A stretch of DNA of 64,000 bases from Arthrobacter sp. Y81 (GTDB lineage: Bacteria > Actinomycetota > Actinomycetes > Actinomycetales > Micrococcaceae), in NCBI RefSeq assembly GCF_002929335.1, contig NZ_PJIL01000004.1, positions 1 to 64,000 of the forward strand, written 5' to 3'. Below are positions 26,911 through 35,949 of the stretch, piece after piece (the first letter of the stretch is position 1; every line of letters begins with the position of its first letter). Both the position numbers and the translations under genes were made by a program. The notes under the pieces are model-generated. The model saw only the letters and a list, made by a program, of their open reading frames with translations, did no database searches and was not told the origin of the DNA.

Positions 26911-28785
26911 TTGACAAGCGAATTCCCTTCCGGCAATCGAACGAGGATCGCCCGATCAAAAACCCCGGGCGCCAAAAGCGGTCGACGCCCATATATTGCT
27001 CGGGCAATTTCCCTCCTCCTTTTGTTTGCGGTGATTATGATCGCTGTCGGACTGTGGCTTGGTAGCAGGGCCCTCATCATCAAGGACAATCTCGAAGCGA
27101 CCAACACAAATCTCGTCGCGATCGAAACTGAGGTCCTCGCAGGTCCGGACAAAGTGTCACCCGCATCCTTGGCCAAGTTGCAGGATAGTTCATCCGCTGC
27201 CAAAGATGCTGCCTCCGACCCATTCTGGAAGGCCGCTGGAATGATCCCTTGGGTAGGAAGTAATTTTTCTGCTGCAACTGAAATGGCCGTTTCCGCCGAC
27301 GATATCGTGAATAGGGCTGTCGTTCCCCTGCTCTCGGACGCTGGGCTAATCAACTTCGACAAATTTACGCCTGTTAATGGAGCAGTCAATCTCGATTGGC
27401 TGCGCGCGGGAGAACCGAAATTGACAGCCGCCGCAAACGTTGTTCACCTGTCCCACGAGAGACTCGCGAGAATTGATGCGTCAGCGCTGATACACGAAAT
27501 CGCGGAACCCCTGACGGCCGCGACTTCGCGGCTCGACACATTGGATGCAGCGCTTCAAGCCTCAGCCCGCACAGCCCAAGTCCTGCCTTCGATGATGGGG
27601 GCTGATGGGCCACGCCGCTATCTCTTGTTGGTTCAAAACAATGCCGAGGTACGGGCCACCGGGGGAATTCCTGGCGCGTTGGCGGTCCTGACTATCGACA
27701 ATGGCAAACTTACTTTGGACTCACAGACCAGCGCGAGTGCGCTCCGAGCCTTTTCCCCGCCCGTGTCCGTGGACCCGGACCAAACGACCATCTACTCGCG
27801 CCGTATCGGCACGTACATACAGGACGTCAATTTAACGCCTGATTTCCCAACGACCGCAGCGACTGCGCAGGCCATGTGGGAGAAGACCAAGGGAGAACGC
27901 TTGGACGGCGTTCTTTCACTTGACCCCGTGGCCCTGGCATATATCCTCGACGCCACAGGTGCGGTACGTGTGGAGAGCACCTCTGCCGCGAGCGTCGGTA
28001 AGGGCTCTCTTCCTACAGAGCTAACAGGACGAAACGTGGTCAGAACGCTTTTGTCCGATGTCTATGCAGAAATCGCTGATCCTGAGCTCCAGGATGCATA
28101 CTTTGCAGGCGTAGCCAAAGAGGTTTTTGGTGCACTTTCCGCAGGCAAGAGTGATCCGAAAAGACTGATCGAGAGCTTAGGGCGTGGTGTGGATGAGGGG
28201 AGAATCCTCGTGTGGTCCGCCGCGTCAAACGAACAAGAAGTGATCTCAGACTACAAGCTTGGAGGGTCCGTAACGGGTTCGAACATCTCCCCTGCCGAGT
28301 TTGGTGTGTATTTCAACGACGGCACAGGCGCAAAGATGGACTACTACGTCAAACGGACGGTTCAGCTTGTTGAGGAATGCACGGGCAGCGACTACGGGCA
28401 GGTCAAGGTCCGCATCACAAGTACAAACACGGCTCCCACTGATGCCCCTACTTCCCTGCCCGCATATGTCACAGGCGACGGCATCTTCGGCGTTCCGGCT
28501 GGGACTGTACAGACCAACGTGATCGCGTATGGCCCGGCCCAAGCCAACGCTGAGACTGCATTTGTTGACGGAATAAAGACGGACTTCGCTGCCAACAGGC
28601 ACGGCAACCGGCCCGTTGGATCCGTAACAGTCTCCCTGGCCCCGGGACAAAGCAGCACCGTGGAGCTTACATTTGGAAAGATTGTCCAGCACACCGAACC
28701 TAACTTGGTTGTCACGCCCACCGTCCAAGCTGTCAAAGACGTGGTTCTCGCTACGCACCAAGCAAAATGCGTTCCGGAGAAGTAG
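26911..28785 (+). CDS. DUF4012 domain-containing membrane-anchored protein
   Basis: A 624-aa protein with a basic N-terminus and one membrane helix (about 30-52), so most of it is outside the cell. The DUF4012 core is marked by RRYLLLVQNNAEVRATGGIPGA split across 'LLLVQNNAEVRATGG' and the downstream 'LDGVLSLDPVALAYILDATG'. From memory, the family often occurs beside actinobacterial exopolysaccharide genes, but no reaction is known. TTG 26911 is used because AGGAG lies seven bases upstream. The LCP-like spacing of acidic residues hints at surface glycopolymer handling, but this is speculation. Confidence 0.85.
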   Translation: MTSEFPSGNRTRIARSKTPGAKSGRRPYIARAISLLLLFAVIMIAVGLWLGSRALIIKDNLEATNTNLVAIETEVLAGPDKVSPASLAKLQDSSSAAKDAASDPFWKAAGMIPWVGSNFSAATEMAVSADDIVNRAVVPLLSDAGLINFDKFTPVNGAVNLDWLRAGEPKLTAAANVVHLSHERLARIDASALIHEIAEPLTAATSRLDTLDAALQASARTAQVLPSMMGADGPRRYLLLVQNNAEVRATGGIPGALAVLTIDNGKLTLDSQTSASALRAFSPPVSVDPDQTTIYSRRIGTYIQDVNLTPDFPTTAATAQAMWEKTKGERLDGVLSLDPVALAYILDATGAVRVESTSAASVGKGSLPTELTGRNVVRTLLSDVYAEIADPELQDAYFAGVAKEVFGALSAGKSDPKRLIESLGRGVDEGRILVWSAASNEQEVISDYKLGGSVTGSNISPAEFGVYFNDGTGAKMDYYVKRTVQLVEECTGSDYGQVKVRITSTNTAPTDAPTSLPAYVTGDGIFGVPAGTVQTNVIAYGPAQANAETAFVDGIKTDFAANRHGNRPVGSVTVSLAPGQSSTVELTFGKIVQHTEPNLVVTPTVQAVKDVVLATHQAKCVPEK

Positions 28786-28958
28786 ACATCGCGTTAACAG
28801 TATGTAAAGCGACTTGATTCACTTTGGTAACACCCGTCACGGGATGCTAACGTCTACTTGGGCACAGCAAATGAGATTTCAACCTACGGTCACTCGGGGG
28901 ATCGGAAATCTCCACTAATCACGTGACAGCCATCGTAATTACGGTCTCAGGGGGACTC

Positions 28959-29561
28959 ATGAAGAAAACACTTGCAGCAATCGCACTTGCAGGTTCCATC
29001 GCACTTATCGGCGCCGTTCCGGCCGTCGCAGCCACCTACCCGGCACCGCCGGCCAACGCAGCTGTCTCTGACGGCACCGTGGGTCCCGGCGAGCAGTTCG
29101 TCTTCCGCGGCAACGGCTTCCTTGCCGGCGAAGGCCTGACCATCACCGTAACTCCGGGCAACCCCCCGGCTGCCAACGGCTCGAGCGTCTCCAACGGTAG
29201 CCGCACGGTACCCACCAAGATCACCCTGCCCCTGGCAACCGACACCTTCTCCACGACCGCTGACGCCAACGGCGCCTTCGCCTACACTCTGTCCATTAAT
29301 GAGCCGGGCGTTTACACCCTAACTGCCACTGGCGCTACGTCCGGTAAGACCGCCAGCGCGACCGTCACCGTCGTCGCCTCAGGCACTGGCCTGGCAAACA
29401 CCGGCGGTGCCCCGCTGGCAAACACCGGAGCCGGCCTCGCCAACACCGGTGCGGACGCAAGCCTGGTCCTGTGGTCCCTGGTGGGCGCAGGCGCACTGGC
29501 TGCCGGCGCAACCTCGGTAGTTGTGGTTCGCCGTCGCGCCAAGGCTGCGGCCACAGCGTAA
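28959..29561 (+). CDS. small surface protein with three LANTG sorting motifs
   Basis: A 200-aa exported protein. The signal peptide ends near AVAA (residue 25). One Ig-like domain follows (about 38-141). The C-terminus has LANTG three times (145-149, 153-157, 160-164), a membrane helix (about 168-190) and RRR, which makes a sortase signal of the LAXTG type used by class E sortases. ATG 28959 follows AGGGGG; a longer upstream frame is less likely. Codon use is strongly GC-biased, unlike the EPS genes just before it, which suggests high expression and that the island ends here. No sortase gene is in the window. Confidence 0.82.
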   Translation: MKKTLAAIALAGSIALIGAVPAVAATYPAPPANAAVSDGTVGPGEQFVFRGNGFLAGEGLTITVTPGNPPAANGSSVSNGSRTVPTKITLPLATDTFSTTADANGAFAYTLSINEPGVYTLTATGATSGKTASATVTVVASGTGLANTGGAPLANTGAGLANTGADASLVLWSLVGAGALAAGATSVVVVRRRAKAAATA

Positions 29562-29583
29562 GGCTAAACCAACAAGCACCAAA

Positions 29584-29628
29584 GAGGGTGGGTGGTTCTC
29601 CGGGGAAACCGGAGAACCACCCACCCTC
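29584..29628 (+). terminator. 20-bp perfect hairpin after the LANTG protein
   Basis: Arms 29584-29603 and 29609-29628 are perfect complements of 20 bp around a GGAAA loop. It begins 23 bp past the stop codon. There is no long T-run, but such a stem is a strong terminator or RNA-stability element, suited to a highly expressed gene. Confidence 0.8.
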
Positions 29629-29686
29629 CGCATTTAACTAGAAACCGCAGGCCAAGCTTCCGACCTTTGTGGTATTCATAAGAGTT

Positions 29687-29833
29687 ATGGGGAGACATTG
29701 GCGCAGATCACGTTGGCAGTTCGATTTCACCATGCCGCTCCTTCCTCCGCACTCACTCCCCTACATCCTCTTGACACTTCTCGCGCTCGCCGCGCTGGGC
29801 GTGGCAGCGCTCGCCATCCTGAAAGCGTCCTGA
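29687..29833 (+). CDS. 48-aa membrane miniprotein upstream of the VanZ-like gene
   Basis: ATG 29687 opens a 48-codon frame with a basic start (MGRHWRRSRWQF) and one long hydrophobic helix (YILLTLLALAALGVAALAIL) before KAS and a TGA at 29831-29833. AAGAG lies just upstream of the ATG. The TGAGG at 29831-29835, which includes this stop, also serves as ribosome-binding site for the TTG start at 29841, so translation of the two is probably coupled. I know no family for it. It may be a partner or leader of the VanZ-like protein. Confidence 0.6.
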   Translation: MGRHWRRSRWQFDFTMPLLPPHSLPYILLTLLALAALGVAALAILKAS

Positions 29834-29840
29834 GGCCTGC

Positions 29841-30311
29841 TTGAAGTGCCTGGAGCAGCCCCGCCTTTGGCGGGCAGTCCTCACAGTAATGTCGGTGCCG
29901 CTGGCCTTGGTGGCATTCTGGCCCAGCCCGGTGGACCAACCCTTGCAAGGCGAACTTGCGGGCCTCCTCATCGTTATCCATGCCATGGGAATTCCCGGCT
30001 GGGTCAATTATTCGTTTATCGAGGCCGCAGCTAACGTCCTACTCTTCGTGCCCGTGGGCATAGTCTCATCACTGGTTTTCCCAAACAAACGAATTTGGCA
30101 GCTTGGCGCCTTCGGGCTCCTGGTCTCCGGCTGTATGGAGCTGGGTCAGCAGCTATTTCTTCACGATCGTGTCGCAAGTCCGCTGGATCTTGTCACAAAT
30201 ACGGCTGGGTGCCTCTTAGGGGCATCAGTAGGCCGTGCTGTTGTGCGGGAAATTAAGCGGCGAGAGGCTCAACGCCATCTGGCGTTGAGCCTCTCGACAA
30301 GTAACTCCTGA
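29841..30311 (+). CDS. VanZ-like membrane protein
   Basis: A 156-aa protein with about four membrane helices. The VanZ-family pattern is visible in FIEAAANVLLFVPVGIV, the ELGQQLFL stretch and the 'DLVTNTAGCLLGASVGR' loop. VanZ proteins are linked to glycopeptide tolerance in some species, but most homologues are of unknown function, including many near surface-polymer genes. TTG 29841 is supported by the overlapping ribosome-binding site. The last codons lie in a 16-bp hairpin that looks like a terminator. The 3' end faces galU 7 bp away. Confidence 0.8.
   Translation: MKCLEQPRLWRAVLTVMSVPLALVAFWPSPVDQPLQGELAGLLIVIHAMGIPGWVNYSFIEAAANVLLFVPVGIVSSLVFPNKRIWQLGAFGLLVSGCMELGQQLFLHDRVASPLDLVTNTAGCLLGASVGRAVVREIKRREAQRHLALSLSTSNS
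30261..30296 (+). terminator. 16-bp hairpin overlapping the VanZ-like 3' end
   Basis: CGAGAGGCTCAACGCC (30261-30276) pairs perfectly with 30281-30296 around an ATCT loop. It lies inside the last 17 codons of the VanZ-like gene and 22 bp from the end of convergent galU, so it could terminate both directions. Confidence 0.7.
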
Positions 30312-30317
30312 ACTGAA

Positions 30318-31211
30318 TTATTTGTTCACGAATTCCTTCATCCATGCTTTCAGGTCTTCGCCAAAGTCCACGCGCTCCGAAGCAATGGAAATAACGGCCT
30401 TGATGTAGCTGAGTTTGTCTCCAGTGTCGTAACGACGCCCACGGAACACAACCCCGTAGACACCACTGCCTTCGTCCTCCGAGGTTGCGAGGGTCTGCAA
30501 CGCATCCGTCAGCTGGATCTCGCCGCCGCGGCCCGGCTCGGTTTCCTCGAGCACGTCAAACACGGCCGGGTGCAGCACGTACCGGCCGATGACGGCCAGG
30601 TTCGACGGAGCCTCGTCAGCAGAGGGCTTCTCCACGAGGCGGTTTACCTGGAAGTAGTTCTCCCCGTCCACGGGCGTAATGTCCGCGCACCCGTAGGCAC
30701 TGATCTGGGACGGGTCCACCTCGATCAGGGCAATGACAGAGCCGCCAGTTTTGGCCTGGACATCGATCATGGTGCTCAGCAGCTCATCGCGTTCGTCGAT
30801 GAGGTCGTCACCCAACAGGACAGCGAAGGGCTCGTCCCCCACGTGCTGGCGGGCACACAGGACTGCGTGGCCCAGGCCTTTGGGGTCTCCTTGGCGTAGG
30901 TAGTGCAACGGCGCGAGGCTGGAGGCGTGCTGGACGGCCTCCAAGCGATCCAGGTCGCCCTTGAGCTCCAAGATGCGCTCCAGGTTCGGTGCGCGGTCAA
31001 AGTGGTCCTCCAAGGCGCGTTTCTGACGTCCGGTGATCATGAGGAGATCATCCAGGCCGGCTTTAACGGCTTCTTCCACCACGTACTGGATTGCCGGCTG
31101 GTCAACCACCGGCAACATTTCCTTCGGCATTGCCTTGGTGGCTGGCAGGAAGCGAGTTCCCAATCCGGCAGCAGGAATGACGGCTTTTCTTACGGATTTC
31201 CCCAAAGTCAT
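30318..31211 (-). CDS. galU: UTP-glucose-1-phosphate uridylyltransferase
   Basis: A 297-aa GalU that makes UDP-glucose from UTP and glucose-1-phosphate. The family signature is intact: VIPAAGLGTRFLPATKAMPK with the following EMLPVVDQPAIQYVVEEAV, then AVLLGDD and QVNRLVEKP. The start ATG 31211 (MTLGKSVRK) is chosen over 31277 because it gives the usual length. UDP-glucose would feed the exopolysaccharide and other glycans made by the adjacent island. It is alone on the minus strand here. Confidence 0.93.
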   Translation of the reverse strand: MTLGKSVRKAVIPAAGLGTRFLPATKAMPKEMLPVVDQPAIQYVVEEAVKAGLDDLLMITGRQKRALEDHFDRAPNLERILELKGDLDRLEAVQHASSLAPLHYLRQGDPKGLGHAVLCARQHVGDEPFAVLLGDDLIDERDELLSTMIDVQAKTGGSVIALIEVDPSQISAYGCADITPVDGENYFQVNRLVEKPSADEAPSNLAVIGRYVLHPAVFDVLEETEPGRGGEIQLTDALQTLATSEDEGSGVYGVVFRGRRYDTGDKLSYIKAVISIASERVDFGEDLKAWMKEFVNK

Positions 31212-31400
31212 AGCTGAACCATATAAATCTATGCAGGAACATCGCAATCCCTGACGCCGGATGACGGTGACGGCCACCGCAGTTTAGACAGTTCAGCCAC
31301 CGGAGTTAACCACCTCGACGGACAGCATTGTCCTTTTTGGGGTAGAAGAGCAAACTGTTCTGAATGGCGCCAGTCACCCTATGGCAAGGTCCGGTATGGC

Positions 31401-33866
31401 ATGAGCAGCAGTCGATTTGTTCGGTACCGCGTCACCTTCATTTTGTTCAGCTTCCTCTTACTAACGGGCTGCGCGGGACCATCGTCGGGACTTTCCACCG
31501 ATTCCCCGGCAATGCCCACCGGAACGTCAACTGCAGCGCCCGGCGCAACAATTGCTTCACCGCCTACTCCGACCGTCGCGCCCGCTGACCAGAGCGCCGT
31601 TTGCGCCGTGGCAGCTGAACTGACCAGGGCAGGCAAGCCCGAGCAGGCATTGGAAACAATCAAGAAGCTGCGTGAGCTCGGTCCAATCAAGCCTCCCTCA
31701 GCAGCGCCCGCTGAAACATCCGCACCGTCAGAAGCAACTGCGGCCCCAACGCAAACAAATGTTGTACCAACGGAGGCGCCAACGCCGGCGATACAACCAA
31801 CCGCCTGTCAACAAGAACTCGTGGATGCGCTGCGCGCGTCAGGAATTGCCCAAAAACCTCTCCAAACGCGCGTTGACAAACTGCAGAGTCCCCCCGGCGA
31901 CTGGCTTCCGAATTGGACGGCACCATTTACAAGTGCAGCCCCGGTCTTCGCGGGCATGTTAGTAGGAGCCCTGCTGTTGTCCCGGTTCGTCGCGGGGACC
32001 GCCAGATGTTCAAAAGCAGAGCTCGGATTGCGTCCCGAATTGGACCGAGGAGCCGTGTGCCTTGTTGGGATCGTGATGGCCGTCGCGGGCTCATACTTTT
32101 TCGTGGCCAAACTGGCTGAACTTCTGGATCCCTTCAGCGCGCCCTTAGACGGCTCGAATGGTTCACAGCCAGCCGTCTTCTGGATGGGACTGTTGCTCGC
32201 CGTCCTTTTGTTTACCGCCGTCGCCGGCTCAGTGATGTTCGCCTATTTCCTATCAAGCAGGTTGCGCGTCTCCGTTGTCATTCGCGACAAAACAGGCAAA
32301 GTGGACGACGCAGCAGTGGACAAGGCCGTGGCCTACATGACTGAGCTAGGTGGTTCCCGACCCCACGGAATGCAAGTCCCCCGAGCAACCGATGTCACCG
32401 CACTGTCCGGTGATGTCCTGGTCGATGCACCGACGAACAAGATCCTTGCGGCGCTCAAAAGAATCGTTCAATCCGCCCTGCTATTCGTCCCTTGGACCGT
32501 CACCATCGACGAAACCGGCGATGATCAAATTTCCGTTGTCGTGGCCAGGAACGGCTGGGTCAACAACGCTGCCACATTCAGTACAACAAGCCTGGGCCTT
32601 CCTGATGCCGATGCGGCCCCTCCCAAGGGCGGCGAGGCGAGCTCAGCTGTCTCACCTCCTTCCGATCGCCGGCAGAAGATGGCGGCAGCCGTCGTCATCT
32701 CCACGCTGGCCACCAAACACAGGGGCTTTGAAAGCCTATGCGGCGCCACCGACTGGCGGAGTATTGGCCTCCACTACATCGCCACCACCGAACTGGATCA
32801 AGAGCCTGTGCAAGCTGTCACCCTGTTGGCGCAGGCGTTGAATGCCGACCCATTCAATCTTCCGGCGCAGCTGGCCAGCCAGTATTACCGGTACAAGAAG
32901 TCGGACACTGAAGCCGAATTGCTGACGTTCACCAATTGGCTTCATGCCCGGATCGATGATTTCCCGCGCACCAACGGCCGGATGCATGAAGGGCACGAAG
33001 GGATCTACAGGCGGCTGCTCCTGAACTACGTCCTGGCAATGCTCAATCTTCACAGCATTCGCAATTTGCTCGTAGCAGAGAGGGATAAGACCCTCGAAGT
33101 TGCCAAACTGCTAACGACGAGCCTGGAAAAACGAATTCCGGCCAATGACGTGATGGGCCGCTCCATGCGTGTGGTCGCAGCCATTGCCCAACAGGCCGTT
33201 GAGGAAGTGAGTCCGGCACTCGGCCCCTCGCTTCCAGCTGCGGGCTCTACCCCAAGGGACTGGACTAAAGCAGAAAACAGTCCCCTTGCGCCCAGCATCG
33301 CCTACAACCTTGCCTGCTACCTCGCTTCGCACACGTCGCCGGACGCCGAACCCAACCCTGTACAGCAACCGCTAACGGTCGCCTGCGCGGACGATCGCCT
33401 CCGTGCCTGGGCGAAGGAAGACCCCGTCCTTACCAAATTCCATGGCACAGGGTGGTTCCAGAAGCTGGTGGGCGTCAGCCCGCGAACAACGTTCTTGGAG
33501 ATAGCGCCGTTCAAAGAACACAAAACCAAACTTGAAGCCATCGGTGCCACCGCCCCAGCCCGGCTATTGGCTGTTTCCCCGTGGCGGCTGAAAGAGTATC
33601 TAGAAATTCCCTCGCTGCAGTTCGATCGACTCCGCCGCCTTGCCCAATTAGCGGCGAAGGTGGAGCAGACCGCCGGGTTCCCTAACGTCGAAAAATATCA
33701 AGTAGAGCTCCTCGGGCTGCTGGTCAGTGACGGGGTGGAAGACGTCAACGGTATTCAAAACGACCCGGCACACAGAATGATTCTGATCACGACGCTAAAG
33801 AAGCAGTACCTCGTCGAGCTGCCCGAGGAGGAACTCCGCGACTGGCTCACCAACCTGAAGCTCTAG
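31401..33866 (+). CDS. large lipoprotein-like membrane protein of unknown function
   Basis: An 821-aa protein that matches no family I can name. A lipoprotein signal ends at Cys24 (LLLTGC). Two Pro/Thr/Ala-rich spacers (25-62, 95-134) alternate with two short helical pieces that each contain a Cys (about 64-94, 134-162). Three membrane helices follow (about 179-198, 217-238, 258-284). The remaining 535 residues are mostly helical with TPR-like stretches (VTLLAQALNADPFNLPAQLA, SIAYNLACYLASHTSPD) and end in a compact helical domain reminiscent of DUF4332. It stands alone between galU and the paa operon. Confidence 0.75.
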   Translation: MSSSRFVRYRVTFILFSFLLLTGCAGPSSGLSTDSPAMPTGTSTAAPGATIASPPTPTVAPADQSAVCAVAAELTRAGKPEQALETIKKLRELGPIKPPSAAPAETSAPSEATAAPTQTNVVPTEAPTPAIQPTACQQELVDALRASGIAQKPLQTRVDKLQSPPGDWLPNWTAPFTSAAPVFAGMLVGALLLSRFVAGTARCSKAELGLRPELDRGAVCLVGIVMAVAGSYFFVAKLAELLDPFSAPLDGSNGSQPAVFWMGLLLAVLLFTAVAGSVMFAYFLSSRLRVSVVIRDKTGKVDDAAVDKAVAYMTELGGSRPHGMQVPRATDVTALSGDVLVDAPTNKILAALKRIVQSALLFVPWTVTIDETGDDQISVVVARNGWVNNAATFSTTSLGLPDADAAPPKGGEASSAVSPPSDRRQKMAAAVVISTLATKHRGFESLCGATDWRSIGLHYIATTELDQEPVQAVTLLAQALNADPFNLPAQLASQYYRYKKSDTEAELLTFTNWLHARIDDFPRTNGRMHEGHEGIYRRLLLNYVLAMLNLHSIRNLLVAERDKTLEVAKLLTTSLEKRIPANDVMGRSMRVVAAIAQQAVEEVSPALGPSLPAAGSTPRDWTKAENSPLAPSIAYNLACYLASHTSPDAEPNPVQQPLTVACADDRLRAWAKEDPVLTKFHGTGWFQKLVGVSPRTTFLEIAPFKEHKTKLEAIGATAPARLLAVSPWRLKEYLEIPSLQFDRLRRLAQLAAKVEQTAGFPNVEKYQVELLGLLVSDGVEDVNGIQNDPAHRMILITTLKKQYLVELPEEELRDWLTNLKL

Positions 33867-33902
33867 CGTGCCCCGCCTTCGACGGGCTCCCCAGAGGGGC
33901 CG

Positions 33903-34685
33903 CTACCGGCCCTTGAACTCCGGCGTCCGCTTCTCCTGGAACGCCTTGAAGCCCTCCGCATAGTCCTCGGACTTGCACAGCCGGGCCTGCTCCGCGTTTT
34001 CCTCTTCCATGGCCTCCCAGAGGCCAAGGCGCTGGTCGCGGATGTGGGCCACCAGGTCCTTGCTGGCGTTGAAGGCACCCGTGGCACCCGTGGCAACCTT
34101 CGCCACGATGCCGCGGGTGTTTTCCAGCAGCTCGCCCTTGGGCATGGCCCGGCTGAACATCCCCTGTGCCACGGCCTCGGCGCCGGTCATCAGCTCGGCC
34201 GTGTAGATCAGGTCCAGCGTCCGGTGCATGCCCAGCCGCTCGGTGAAGTACCAGTGCCCGCCGGAGTCCAGCGTGGCGCCCAGCTTGGCGAACGGCGAGC
34301 CGAACTTGGCGTCCTCCGCCACATACACCACGTCCGTGGCCAGCAGCAGGCCCAGCCCCACGCCCAGGCAGGCGCCCTGCGCCGCCGCGAACGTCGGAGC
34401 GGGGAAGGCCGTCATCTTCTTCAGCAGCGGCTGCAGCAGCCCGCCCAGGTACCCCTGGACGTCGTCCGTCTCCGGCGTCACGCCGGCGATGTCCCGGCCC
34501 GCGCAGAAGGCGCGGCCCTCTCCCCTGAGCAGCAGCGCCCGCACCTCACCGCGCGAGGCGGCGTCAGCGGCGTCGTCGTACGCCTGTGTTAAATCCCTGA
34601 GCGCCTGCTCGTCCAGTGAGTTCAGCTTGTGCGGGGCGTTCAGTACAACCTCGGCGATGCCGTCGGCGATGGAGAGGGAGATCAT
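33903..34685 (-). CDS. enoyl-CoA hydratase/isomerase, probably PaaG-like
   Basis: A 260-aa crotonase-fold enzyme. The oxyanion regions are AFCAGRDI and AAQGACLGVGLGLLLATDVV, and the acidic position follows in SPFAKLGATLDSGGHWYF. It is the last gene of the paa run, 22 bp after paaE, so it probably acts on phenylacetyl-CoA intermediates as the PaaG isomerase (epoxide to oxepin) or the PaaF hydratase. The sequence alone does not separate these. The start ATG 34685 is preferred; the upstream extension overlaps paaE and is low-complexity. Confidence 0.82.
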   Translation of the reverse strand: MISLSIADGIAEVVLNAPHKLNSLDEQALRDLTQAYDDAADAASRGEVRALLLRGEGRAFCAGRDIAGVTPETDDVQGYLGGLLQPLLKKMTAFPAPTFAAAQGACLGVGLGLLLATDVVYVAEDAKFGSPFAKLGATLDSGGHWYFTERLGMHRTLDLIYTAELMTGAEAVAQGMFSRAMPKGELLENTRGIVAKVATGATGAFNASKDLVAHIRDQRLGLWEAMEEENAEQARLCKSEDYAEGFKAFQEKRTPEFKGR

Positions 34686-34707
34686 GGGGCTCCTTGCGTT
34701 GAAACAC

Positions 34708-35934
34708 TTAGACGTCGAAGTCGACGGTGACTTCGGGGGTGGTGGGGTGGGACTGGCAGGTGAGCACGTAGCCCTTGTCCAGTTCATCCTGCTCCAGGGC
34801 GTAGTTTTCGTCCATGGTCACCTTGCCCGTGACCACCTTGGCGCGGCAGGTGCCGCACACTCCCCCGGCGCAGGCGAACGGCACGTCCGGGCGCACGCGC
34901 AGGGCGGCGTTGAGGATGGATTCGCGGGCATGGGTGGGGCTGGCCACCTTGCCCTCGAGGCCGTCCAGCTTGAACGTGATCTTGTACGTCTCCTTGGATT
35001 CGTCCTCGATCACCGGCCGGCCGATGTTGCCCTCGGGACGGTCCGGCTTGCCGGAGGTGAACAGCTCGAAGCGGATGTGCTCCGGCTTCACGCCGCGGGC
35101 GGCCAGGGTGTCGCGGCACAGCTGCACCAGCTCGAACGGCCCGCACAGGAACCACTCGTCCACATCGTCCGCGTGGATGGCGGTGCCCAGCAGCTGCTGG
35201 AGCTTCTCGGCGTCGATCCGTCCGCTGAGCAGCGGCGCGATGCGCTGCTCGCGGGAGAGCACGTGGTGCAGGGCCAGGCGCGACGGGTACTTGTCCTTCA
35301 GGTCCGCCAGCTCCTCCAGGAACATCACGTCCATGGCGGCCTTGTTGGCGTAGATCAGGTCGAAGCGGGTGTCCGGGTTCGCCGCCAGCAGCGTGCGGGC
35401 AATGGCGATCACCGGAGTGATGCCGGAACCGGCGGCGATGGCCACGAAGCTGCCGGGCTCCCCCACCAAATCCTCGGGATGGTTCATGGAGTTCATGACG
35501 TTCTGCTCCACGGCCTTGCCGTCCCGGCCGTGCTTGGAGACGAACGCACCCATGGGGCTCATCACGTCCAGCTCGTCGCCGGCTTTCAGCTCGGCATTGG
35601 CCCACGTGGAGAACAGCCCGCCCAGGTCCTTCTTGATGGCCACCCGGATCTCGCTGCTGCCATCAGCGAAGCTGCGCGGCTCGGCGCAGATGGAGTAGCT
35701 GCGGCGCACCTCGTGCGGCTGGCCGTTCTCATCCGGCATGGTGGTGCGCAGGGCCACGTACTGGCCCGGCAGGTAGTCATACTGCCCGGCCAGCTCGGCC
35801 GGGACCCCGAACGTCACCTCGATCGCATCGTCGGTGAGCCGGCGGACTTCATCCACCGTCAGGGTGTGGAAGGACGCACGACGGCGGCCGGTGGCTGCCG
35901 CCTGTTCGGCGGCGGTCTGGCGGACAACAGTCAT
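34708..35934 (-). CDS. paaE: phenylacetyl-CoA epoxidase reductase subunit PaaE
   Basis: A 408-aa reductase that passes electrons from NADPH to the PaaABC(D) oxygenase. The FAD domain contains RRSYSICAEP, the nicotinamide domain contains GSGITPVIAIARTLL, and the C-terminal 2Fe-2S ferredoxin has CAGGVCGTCRAKV with the fourth Cys in LTCQSHP. The domain order, flavin-NAD-ferredoxin, is that of PaaE. It is fifth in the paaABCDE operon, 15 bp after paaD. Confidence 0.93.
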   Translation of the reverse strand: MTVVRQTAAEQAAATGRRRASFHTLTVDEVRRLTDDAIEVTFGVPAELAGQYDYLPGQYVALRTTMPDENGQPHEVRRSYSICAEPRSFADGSSEIRVAIKKDLGGLFSTWANAELKAGDELDVMSPMGAFVSKHGRDGKAVEQNVMNSMNHPEDLVGEPGSFVAIAAGSGITPVIAIARTLLAANPDTRFDLIYANKAAMDVMFLEELADLKDKYPSRLALHHVLSREQRIAPLLSGRIDAEKLQQLLGTAIHADDVDEWFLCGPFELVQLCRDTLAARGVKPEHIRFELFTSGKPDRPEGNIGRPVIEDESKETYKITFKLDGLEGKVASPTHARESILNAALRVRPDVPFACAGGVCGTCRAKVVTGKVTMDENYALEQDELDKGYVLTCQSHPTTPEVTVDFDV

Positions 35935-35949
35935 GGGAGCACCTGTTCC

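Noticed and set aside
29584..29628. Hairpin as an insertion-sequence end
   Set aside because: It is a simple stem-loop just after a stop codon with no flanking direct repeats; a terminator is simpler.
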